This document shows positions 54,785 to 64,000 of a DNA stretch of 64,000 nt, piece by piece. Every line of letters begins with the position of its first letter. The first letter of the stretch is position 1. Where the stretch lies: assembly GCA_003508835.1 (NCBI GenBank), contig PUFA01000313.1, positions 1,302,001 through 1,366,000 on the forward strand, read 5' to 3'. Both the position numbers and the translations under genes were made by a program. Under the pieces are notes generated by a model, which saw nothing but the letters and a program-made list of their open reading frames with translations, did no database searches and had not been told where the DNA came from. Source of the stretch: Eonycteris spelaea. Its lineage: Eukaryota; Chordata; Mammalia; Chiroptera; Pteropodidae.

Positions 54785-57700
54785 AAATTTTTTTTCACTA
54801 TGATTTTGTGGGTCAATTTCTGGGTTCCTTATTGTATTCCATTAATTTGTAAGTCTGTTCTTTCACCAAACCCACACTGTCTTAATTTCTGTAGCTTCAT
54901 AGTGAGTCCTGAATTCAAGTATTTTAAGTCCTCCAACTTTTGTTTTTTTTTTTTTTAAATAGACTTGCCTTTTCTAATTCCTTTACTTTTCCATATAAAA
55001 TTTACAGTCATCTTGTTGATACCTACTTTTAAAAGCCTGCTGAGATTTTGATTGGGGTTGTAACACATATAGACCTGATTGGAGAGAATTGACATCTTTG
55101 ATAGTTTTCATCAATATTTCATAGTTTTCAGCACACAGTCTGCCCATGTTTTTTCCAGTGCAAAACTGAGTAATTTTTTGGTGCTATTGTCATGGTGTTT
55201 TTGTTTGTTTGTTTGTTTTTTTAAATATTGAATTTCAGTTGTTCATTGCTGGTAAATAGAAACATATATGATTTTTGTATATTGATTTTGTATTATGTGT
55301 CCTTGAAAAGGTTACAACTTGAAAAAGTTGTATCATATGTAATTTTTCATAGCTTCTTTAAGATTTTCTATTTATACAAGTATGTCATCTGCAAAGGACT
55401 GTTTTATTTCTTCCTTCCTAAACTGCATTCCTTTTATTTTTTTTGTCATATTGCACTAAGACTTCTAGTATATTCTCGAATAGGAATGGTAAAAAAGAAC
55501 ATTGCATTGTTCATTAATTTAGGGAGAAGCATTCAGTCTTTCACTATTAAGAAATATTTATACTAGTATTTTGTAAATACCCTTTATTAGGTTGAAGAAG
55601 TTTCTTTCTACTCCTAATTTGCTGAGATTTTTTACTTTGATAATCATTATAATCACATGGCTTTTCTTCTTTGGTTTATTAATATGATTAATTATTTGGA
55701 TGTATTTTCCAATAGTGAACCAAATTTGTATTCCTGAGATAAGTCACAATTGGTCATGATGTATTATCCCTTTTCTATATTGCTGGATTTGATTCCATAT
55801 ATGTTGTGGAAGATTTTTGCAGCTATTGCCACAAGAAATATTGTTCTGTAGTTCTTTTTTAAAAAATGTCTTTGAATTTATTAGTGGAATTCTGGTCTCA
55901 TAGAATGAGTGGAAGTTTTCCCTACTATTTTCTGAAGGAGATTGTGTAGAACTAGTTTTATGTCTTCTTTAAATATTTGGTAGAATTTGTTAAAATAACT
56001 ATGTGGGCTTGCGATTTCTTTTGTTGGAAGTTTTTTAATTATCAATTTACAAAGTAAGTATAGAACTATTTGGGTTACCTATTTTCTACTAACTGAATTT
56101 GCTAGTTTATGTCTTTTAAATAATTTGGCCATCATCTAACTTGTCAAATTTATGGCCTTATAATTATTCCTAGTATTTCCCTATTATCCTTTAATATCTG
56201 TGGCATCTATAGTAATGTTTCCTCTTTCATCCCTGCTATTGATTATTTGTATCTTTTCCTATTATTTTTGTTTGTCAATCTGGCTACAGGTATCAACGTT
56301 TGTTTCTTTTTTTTCCCAAAGAAACAGTTTTTGCTTTTGTTTGCTTTGATTTTGCTATTGTTTTGCATTAATTTTTATTGATACTTGCTCCCATTATCTA
56401 TTATTTCCTTCCTTCTACTTTTTTAAAAATTTAATTTGCTTTTCTTCCTTTAGTTTCTTAAAGTAGCAGCTTAGGCCACTGATTTTTTTTTTATTTTCTT
56501 TTCTAATATAAGCATTCAATGATTTAAGCTTTTTTCTTTAAGCACTACATTAACTGCATCAGCAAATTTTCATGTGTTGTATTTTCATTTTCCTTTAGTT
56601 CATTTATTTTATATTTTCATTAAGACATCCTCTTTAAAACATAAATTCAGTTTTTTAAAAAATAAATTCTCATCAATTTAAAAAGTTTCCAGGTATTTTT
56701 TTTGTTATGATTTCCAGTTTAATTTTATTAAGGTCTGAGAATACGTTTCATTTCATCTCTATTCTTTTAAGTCTATTAAGATTTCTTTTATAGTCCAGGA
56801 TATTGTGTATTGTCTACCTATGTAATATCTTTATTTTCTCTAATATTATCCTTAAGTCCTAATTTTTCTGATATTGATATAGCTATTCTAACTTTCTTTT
56901 GGTTAGTGTTTTTTGTATATCTTTTGTGATTGGATTAGAATTTATCATCTTGCCAGCTGTTTTGCACCTGTGCTATCTTTTTTCCTTTAGTTACTAAGAC
57001 ATCTTTATTATATAAGTTTAATTCCTTATTTATATCTCTTTTAAAAATTTAATGGTTTTTCCAGAGTTTGCAATATGTATCATTTAAAAATCAGTGTTAA
57101 TCTTCATATAATATTATACTGCTTCACATGTAATGGAAGAATCTATTACATTGTGTATTCTTAATTCTCATTTTTTCATCCTCTGTGTTCATGTTTTCAG
57201 ACATTATTTTTACATATGTACATCATTTTGCTGCTATCTTTTTCCTTTAGACTGTCAGTTACTTCTTAGAGCAATTAAAATAGAAAAAAAATATATAGTC
57301 TTGTTTTACTTTCAGTATTCCATTTCTAGTTTTCTTTATTTCATTGTGTAGTTCCAAGTTTCTGTCTGGCTTCATGTTTCTCCTACCTGAAGAATTCCCT
57401 TCAACATTTATTATAGAGTAGAATTGCTATTAATAAATTCCCCCAAGATCACAAGTTCACACTATGATGTTCATTTTGAACTTTATGCCTGTTCTTTGTG
57501 TATAATATCTTTGATGTATTTTTCTTTTTAAATCTTCTTTCACATCACTTCTAATTTTTGCTAATTTCTTGTATTTTAATGTCTCCTTATAAACCTTTTT
57601 AAATTCTTTCTGAAACAAAGTGTTATAAAGATGAATACATAATATGAGTGATAGCTAAATAAAAGCAACAAACATACAAAATATATTCTCACAGATTTTT

Positions 57701-58045
57701 TTTCTAAGAAATATTATTTTTTTCCTAAAGTATTTTTACTTGGCATGAAATTTGGAGTTAACAGTATTTTTTCTTTCTGCATTATAAAAAAATAATTCTA
57801 GTTTGCTTAGCTTCTGAAGAGTACTATGCTGTAATTCACTGTTATTCTTTATATAACATTTCTTTTTTATCTAACTGCCTTTAATATTTTGCTTTTGTCT
57901 TTTTTTCAGCAATTTGAAAATGAAATGCTTAGGTTTGTGAGTGTATGTGTGTGAATGTGTATTTACTCTGGTGTTTTATAAGCTTCATAGGTCTGTGCTT
58001 TTCTTTATGTCTTTAAGTTTATATAATTCTTGCACAATATTTTTA
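54785..58045 (-). mobile_element. Old L1 (L1M-type), ORF2 through ORF1 region, reverse orientation
   Basis: The reversed ORF2 runs from 'ttattgtattccattaattt' (54830) through 'agacttgccttttctaattc' (54962), 'attgggg'-type text (55051), 'gagagaattgacatctttga' (55082), 'agtggaattctggtctcata' (55882) and 'tgatatagctattctaactt' (56876, endonuclease region). The inter-ORF/ORF1 part continues to about 58045 ('tccaagtttctgtctggctt', 57354). The 3' end is missing. Small open pieces (55228-55566, 57133-57351) are debris. Confidence 0.85.
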
Positions 58046-58445
58046 AAACTTTTTTTTCAGATTTTGTATATTAAAGTATAGTTGACATGCAATATTATGT
58101 GAGTTTCAGAGGTACAATATAGTTATTCAACATTATATACGTTATAAAATGACCATCATGAAAAATCTAGTAATCATCTGTTACTGTACAGTTATTTTAC
58201 TATTGACTATATTCCTTATACTGTACATTATAGCTCCATGATTATTTATTTTATAACTGGCAGTTTGTATGTATTATTCTCCTTCACCTTCTTCACTCAT
58301 CTTCCCACCACTTCCCTCTGCCAACTATCAGTTTTTTCTCTATACGCATGAGTCTGTTTGTATATTGTCAAATATTAGTTATTCTCCATTTTCTCTTTTC
58401 TCCTTGTGTGATTCCAAATATGCATATATTAGACCATTTGACAAT
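58046..58445 (-). mobile_element. L1 3' UTR piece inserted in the older L1
   Basis: After a T run (58051-58058) comes the reversed 3' UTR of the same L1 lineage as at 50241: 'atgcaatattatgtgagttt' (58089), 'tactattgactatattcctt' (58198), 'ccctctgccaactatcag' (58314), 'gcatgagtctgtttgtatat' (58346). Old-L1 5' text lies on both sides, so it is a nested insertion. Confidence 0.78.
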
Positions 58446-58985
58446 GTTCCATAGCTCTTGATCTGTTTTGCTTTCTTTACTCTATAGTCTTTTCATGTTT
58501 TGGTTTGTACTTCTATAGACCTATCAACAATTTACTCATCCTTTTCAATCAATTGTGTTAATCTAATAATGTTACTATTTTTAATTTCTAGGTTTTACAT
58601 TTTTTTTGTTTCCATTTTCTCTCATGAAATTACCCATCTAATCTTACATGTGGTCGACTTTTTTCTTTACAAATTTTAGCATAGCAATTTTAGTTATTTT
58701 AAATGCTTTTTTAGATATCTCCAACATTATTGTGATATATAGGTCTGGTTCTAATGATTTCTTTGTCTCTCAGGGGTATTTTATTTTTCTTGTCTCTTCT
58801 GCTTGCTGTTTTTTTTTTTAAAACTAGGTTTCTTGTATAACACAGTAAAAACTGAGATAATATCTTTTTATGCCTGAAAATAGGTATGCATTTCCTAATG
58901 CTAGGCCTTTATTATAGAAATTTGAGTTAATCTAAGAGTTTTGGGTGTATTATTGCATCGTTTATATTCATTGCAACACAGATTT
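58446..58985 (-). mobile_element. Old L1 (L1M-type), 5' portion, reverse orientation
   Basis: 'catagctcttgatctgtttt' (58450), then 'ctgcttgctg' near 58800 and 'tctctcaggggtattttatt' (58767) continue the reversed L1 5' part broken at 58045. Confidence 0.6.
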
Positions 58986-58989
58986 CAAC

Positions 58990-59325
58990 CACCTTTACCA
59001 AACTCATGGCTACAGTGCTAGTTGGTTTGCCAGAGGACTTACTTTTTGATATCTACTTCAAACTCAGTTTTAAATCTCTTTGCATTATGCTTCAGAGTGC
59101 TATGTCTCTCATAAATTACCAAGTACTCAATACTTAGTTTGGTGGAGGGAGCAAGGTTGGAGAATTGAGGCAAATGACAGGATTCAAAGGCATTTAAGAA
59201 ATAGAAATGACATTATTTGGTAATGGATGTAGGACTAATAAGAGAGAAAGAAGAATAACTGTGAAGACTGGAAAGTCTGGAATATGTAGGACAGTCTAGC
59301 TGGATGGAAATTCTTGCAGGTGTTG
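58990..59325. other. Unique or diverged L2-like DNA
   Basis: No confident family. 'ttggtaatggatgtaggact' (59217) may be L2. Confidence 0.4.
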
Positions 59326-59329
59326 ATAT

Positions 59330-59490
59330 TACAGTTTTGAGAACAAAGGCAATATCAGGCAGAATTTCTTTTTCTTCAGGGAACCTCAGTCTTTTCCTTA
59401 AGGTCTTCAACTGAGTAGATGAGGCCTACCCACATCTGATTGACTCAGTCTACTGAGTTCAATGTTAATGCATCTCTATGGATTTACCTA
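59330..59490 (-). mobile_element. Short LTR fragment, ERVL-MaLR-like
   Basis: 'gggaacctcagtcttttcct' (59379), 'ttcaactgagtagatgaggc' (59406) and 'ctactgagttcaatgttaat' (59450) match a reversed MaLR-type LTR. Confidence 0.7.
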
Positions 59491-61505
59491 TTCTAAAAAA
59501 ATTTCACATAAAAGTAATCCTATGATATTTGCCTAGCTTTACTTGCTTAGCATAATGTTTTCAAGGTTTATCCATGTCATAGCATGTATTGGCATTTTAT
59601 TGCTTTTTATGGTTGAATTAAATTTCCAATATATGGATATAACACATTTTCTTTTCTATTTATCAAGTGATGCACATTTGGGATGTTTCCACTTCAATTT
59701 TCTTTTTATTAAGTCTTCTTTAAATGGGTGTAGAATTCCTCTTTGTAACTATTTGGGCCTGGGTATCTCTTTTCTGACTAATTTTAAATTATAAATTTTT
59801 ATGTGTAATGTTTATAAGGCTATTCAAATTATTTTATATTCATGAGTTGTGGTAGTTTCACTTTTTGTAGCATTAGCCCATTTTACATAAGTTGTCAAAT
59901 GTATGTTTTAATATTCTTTTGTTATATCTTTGATGCTTTTTAGTCTGTAGTGACATCACTTGCTTTTCCTTATGTTTTCAATTTGTGTCTGATGAATATT
60001 TTCACTGGGTATAGGATTCTGGGTTGACAATTCTTTTCTCTGCACTTGAAAAATTTTATTCCATGTCTTTTCAGCCTATATGATATCTGATGAAAATCCA
60101 CTGTCATTCAAATTGTTTTTCTTCCATAACATAGTATCATTTTTCTCTGGCTGCTTAAAAAATTGATTCTTTGTCTTACATTTTCAGAAGTTCAACTATA
60201 ATGTGTTCTGTTGTGGATTTATTTGGGTTTATCCTGTTCAGAATTTGCTCAGCTTTTTGATTTTGTAGGCTTTTTATGTCTTACCAAATTTGGGAACTAC
60301 TCAGCCTGCCTTTCTGTCCTTCTAGGTGTCTGATAACATGAATGTTATATATATTTTACATAAGTTATCAAATGTATGTTTTAATATATGTTAGTTTCTG
60401 AGGCTCTATTGATTGATCTTTTTTAGTCTATTTTCTCTCTGTTGTTTATATTGAGTAACTTGTATTGTTCTGTATTGATATTCACTGATTCTTTCCTCTG
60501 TTCCCTCCTCTCTGCTATGAGCACATCCATTGAGTTTTTTATTTGGTTTTTGCATTTTTTAGTTTTAAAATTTCTGTTTGGTTCTTATATACATCCTCTA
60601 TTTCTTTGCTGACACTTTTTTTTCAGTTGTGTCAAGTGTGTATGTCAGTTTTTGTTGAAGTGGTGCTGATATCCATCGATTATGTTTCTCATTCAAGTTG
60701 AGATTCTCTTAGTTCTTCATATAATGAATGATTTTTTGATCAAAACATTTATATCTTGTGTATTATGTTGTGATATTGTAAATCTTATTTAAACCTCCGT
60801 TTTAGTTGGCTTTCTCTGACAGTACTCTGGCAGGAGAGGAACACTGTCTTCTTATTGCCAGGTGTGGGTACTAGGCCTCCATGGCCACTTGAGGGAGGAG
60901 AAATGCTTTTTTGGGTGAGGGTGGGAGTTTCAATATGCCACTAGACCTCTACTTGTCTGTCGTTGGGAGATAGTATACCTCATTACTGCTCTCTTTGTGA
61001 CCTCCACTAACAACACTAAAGGAGTTGTTACCACTAGGTAATGGTAAAAGTCCTGACTTTTCAGCAGGTATCTTCTAAAAACACCCCTGCAAGGAGTTGC
61101 AGGGTAACTTGTTAGTGCCAAGTGGGAATATAAGACCATGTTTTTAATGTATTCTTCACTGATTCTGCTGGAGCTGGAGTTTATCAACACTTGGCAAAAT
61201 GAAGATATTAATGGCTACTTGATCTCACCTGCACACATTAGGGTACCTTGTCAGAACCTAGTCAGTTTGGAATCGTAGGATCCCCACTCAGCCTTTGGTG
61301 GCATGGGTGGGAGTAGAGATGTCTCTTTTTTATGGGGAGGTGTGTTTTCTGCAGTAGAGTGATTGTTTCATAAAAGTCATCTATTTTCCTAAACCACCTC
61401 TTTCCTGGTCCTTTGGTTACAGAGGGCAGGATTTTGTTTGGTTCCTTTTGTCTGCGCCTCTTGGCATTTCCAAGTTGCTGGCTTCTTTACTTGCAAGTCT
61501 AAGAT
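59490..61505 (-). mobile_element. Old L1, internally deleted, reverse orientation
   Basis: The reversed 3' UTR (59500-59700, 'aggtttatccatgtcatagc' near 59565) jumps near 59720 to an ORF2 part ('ttgggcctgggtatctcttt', 59753) and near 59970 to the 5' part ('actgggtataggattctggg', 60005; 'gattctttcctctgttccct', 60486). A GC-richer 5' UTR (about 60800-61480) follows. A templated 34-bp copy of ORF2 text lies at 60354-60387 (see findings). No coding capacity remains. Confidence 0.82.
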
Positions 61506-61509
61506 ATAC

Positions 61510-62215
61510 AATAAATGAAAAACAAAGAAAAAAGAAAGAAACCTAGAAAACTCACCAGCATTTGTTCCTTGGGCCCTGAGCTCCCTGGCCAGTCTGATCT
61601 TTTCTCTCTATCTTCCAAAGTATTCTTATGTTTATTTTATATATAATATCCAGCATTCTTAGTTGTATATAGCAGGAGCAAGATGCAAAATTATATCTAT
61701 TCCATTGTCCAGAAGAGGGAATGATTTTCATATGCATTTTTAAAATTTAATTTTGACAGCTACTTCAATTTAACAATGAGAATTGTTTAGATGAGAAAAT
61801 TGAGCTTTAGAGCATTTAAGTAAGTTAGTTTCAACTGTTGAATCACTGACATTTACATATACACTTTTGCTGAGACACCTATTATTTTTGTGTTTTATGA
61901 TTTTAACTTCTATAATGTAATTTACTTTTCTTCAGTTTCTTCAGATTAATATTATGTATCAGATTTTTTTCATATCTCTCACACATTGCTTAGTGGCCTG
62001 TGTATGAGTGAAGTATTTAATAAATACTTTCTGAGAAAGCACAATAATGAATGCATTCTTATATATTTGTTATTATTTTGGGTTAACTTTATTATTTTTA
62101 TCTGCAATATTAGTAAACATTTCCTTTAGTTTTATAGCTTCTACAAAGCCTGATACTAATAATGATTTAGAAGGCTATAACAGGGTACCCATAGAGCCCT
62201 AAAGGGGAAAAAACT
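61510..62215. other. Unique DNA with a diverged MIR at about 61745-61870
   Basis: 'acaatgagaattgtttagat' (61773), then 'gagaaaattgagctttagag' (61793), is a reversed MIR core. The rest is unassigned. Confidence 0.5.
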
Positions 62216-62219
62216 GCTC

Positions 62220-62900
62220 AATTAAAAACTGACTATCTATGCAATTCAGAATCTCTTTGAAATTTTGTAGATCTGCAAATCACTGTAGACCTGAAATGAT
62301 ATTTTTGGAAATAAAGATTTGTGATCCTCTTCTTGGTTCACAGCAACTTGATTCAACTTTACCCATCACCTTGAAGTCAGCCCTCCAACAATCACAGGCA
62401 CTAATAGCATTTTTTCCATTCATTGATTTTTCAAACTGAATGCACAGACTTCTTCTGACTGGCACATGCTATTGTGCCGTGCTGCAGTTCGTCCTAGCCC
62501 CCTCTATTACCCTGTGTGGTGCTGCTCAAATCCCTAATTACACTTCCGGATATCGCTATGGCAGCTAATAAAAGGATTTTGCAGGCTCAGACTGCCATGA
62601 TTCTTCAGCAGCTACATATTCTTCCGCTGTTATGTCAGTTTCAACATATGTTAACAGCTACACTTGTTGTTTCTAGCACCAGTATCTTCCATTCTTCTCC
62701 ATTATGCTTTACATTGTTTTAGTTGAACTTATTTCAGAATGGTAATTTAATCAGTGTGACACATTAACATGCCTTAAGCTCAAAAACATTTTGATCATAT
62801 ACGTAAAAGTGCACCTCATTTCAGATTGAATAAGTAAACTCTATTTTGTTAAAGTGTAGAAAACAGGTCTGTCGATTTTTGTGAGTTACAAGGAGCAAAC
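62220..62900. other. Repeat-free stretch, candidate conserved regulatory DNA
   Basis: There is no repeat family, and retained CpGs occur ('acttccggatatcgctatgg' 62543, 'gttcgtcctag' 62487, 'cttccgctgttatg' 62620). There are TAAT cores ('ccctaattacac') and E-box-like sites ('aacatatgttaacag' 62643). Open frames at 62239-62439 and 62516-62722 have no domain. Function is inference only. Confidence 0.35.
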
Positions 62901-63114
62901 TCTATAGAATTATATAATTATGTTGACAATGGTGGAGCATGATAGTATGGGGCTTTGACTTATCATGACATTCCTGGAGGTAGTCCAATCTTGACATCTC
63001 AAATATACTATTTGATGTTGGAGGACCAGATAATAAATTCCCAAGTACACTCTTTCTTGCCCCACTGGGCTCTTAACCATAATTAAACAAATATTAATTT
63101 AATAGGCAATATGT

Positions 63115-63270
63115 AGAGTGAAAAAGCATGGCCTTTGGGGTAAAACAGACTTGTATTCAATACTCAATCCTCTCACTTATAGCTATGTGTCCTCAGGTAA
63201 GTTAACTAAAATACCTGGGCCTAAATTTTCTTATCTATGAATTAAACATAATAAATACAGATTTAAAATA
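63115..63270 (+). mobile_element. MIR
   Basis: 'aagcatggcctttggggtaa' (63123), then 'tcctctcacttatagctatg' (63167), 'tgtcctcaggtaagttaact' (63188) and 'aaattttcttatctatgaat' (63222). Confidence 0.9.
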
Positions 63271-63369
63271 ATGTATATATAGTTCCCAGTGACTGGGGTT
63301 TAATATATTATAGACAATGAAATTTTAATTACGTCAAATTTTGCTTGATATAAATAGTATATATAACCA

Positions 63370-63560
63370 TATGTCAGATACTGTGAAAAATGCTTTACAT
63401 AAATTATTTTATTTAATCCTCATAGGAAGTCTATGATGTAAATACTATTATTTTCCCACCTTCAATGAAAGAAACTTATATTCACAGAGTAAGTATGTTG
63501 TAAGAAGTTATATAGATAGTAAGAGACAGATACAAGATTCAAATACAAGACCATCAAACT
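63370..63560 (-). mobile_element. MIR
   Basis: Reversed: 'tgtcagatactgtgaaaaat' (63372), 'tttatttaatcctcatagga' (63407), 'aagaagttatatagatagta' (63502), then 'agatacaagattcaaataca' (63527). Confidence 0.9.
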
Positions 63561-63564
63561 TAAC

Positions 63565-64000
63565 TTCTAAATCCATGGTATTCAAATATATATTGCACCA
63601 CTCTCATCAGTCCAAGTATATTATTATTTGCTTTGCCTCAATTATGATGTGTGCAGGACTGTGCTAATATCAAAGCATCAACAGAATTGAAGTGGTAGCA
63701 GGAAGAGTATAGCAGCAGCTTTTCTCACCTGTTAAAGAGATAAAAGTAAATATTCTATTTAAAAATAGTATATAGATGAATTCTTTAGGTGCTCTAAATA
63801 TTAATCATTTAATGTTTAGGAATTTTAATCACTGTACTCATTGGACTGGTGCCTGGTACTATAATTTTAGGAAGTCATTCTGCACAGCCCATTGATAGAC
63901 TGGTTATGAGAAACTAAAACAGGAGTATATCAGCCCCGTTGAACTAAGTACATCTTTATTTTCATGCATTTAAGACTCTTCATGTTTGCTATACCTACTT
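63565..64000. other. Unique DNA, no feature recognised
   Basis: Nothing assignable. Confidence 0.45.

Overview
The window is AT-rich, non-coding genomic DNA from a placental mammal. It is a gene desert or the inside of a very long intron. I found no exon I can support, no functional RNA gene and no CpG-island-like promoter. Almost everything recognisable is an old interspersed repeat: L1 (LINE-1) copies of several ages, L2, MIR, ERVL-MaLR-type solo LTRs, hAT-type DNA transposon relics and microsatellites. There are no Alu, B1/B2, CAN-SINE, bovid or equine SINEs. That argues against primates, rodents, Carnivora, ruminants and horses. The 3' ends of the younger L1s resemble the L1 lineage I associate with Laurasiatheria, especially bats. 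The lack of any recent SINE would fit a bat without Ves SINEs, but this species call is a low-confidence inference from memory.

Layout. 1-3.7 kb: a MaLR LTR, a 5'-truncated L1 (about 0.8-2.3 kb) and simple repeats. 3.8-8.8 kb: L2 pieces, a hAT relic (about 5.0-5.3 kb), and an L1 reverse-transcriptase segment split by a later LTR (6.7-8.2 kb). 8.8-18.5 kb: mostly unique DNA with an LTR-like element, an old L1 (12.5-13.8 kb), another LTR (15.5-15.9 kb) and a local tandem duplication (17.65-17.83 kb). 18.9-19.35 kb: the only recognisable gene copy, a processed pseudogene of ribosomal protein L37a on the minus strand, with a long CT-rich microsatellite at its poly(A) end. 20-30 kb: MIRs, LTRs, a diverged duplicate pair (24.3 and 25.2 kb), a long L2 interrupted by an MLT1-type LTR (25.4-27.3 kb), and L1 ends. 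30-36 kb: mainly unique sequence with a purine/pyrimidine switch, a hAT relic, MIRs, an L1 fragment and an LTR.

36.5-50 kb: two old minus-strand L1s, one split by an inserted LTR-like block, then L2, MIR and MER5-type relics, a 45-bp tandem duplication and a long unique stretch (46-47 kb) that looks like a candidate conserved regulatory element. 50.2-53.7 kb: an internally deleted minus-strand L1 keeping both ends and flanked by target-site duplications. 54.2-54.6 kb: a small L1 3' end inside a MIR, also with an 18-bp target-site duplication. 54.8-61.5 kb: nested minus-strand L1 remains. 61.5-64 kb: unique DNA with a second regulatory candidate (62.2-62.9 kb) and MIRs.

No genes work together here, and I found no convincing new system. 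The most informative items are the nested insertions with visible target-site duplications, the RPL37A pseudogene, a templated 34-bp insertion inside an L1, the local duplications, and the repeat-free stretches that could be tested for conservation. All family assignments rest on remembered consensus patterns, without a database search.
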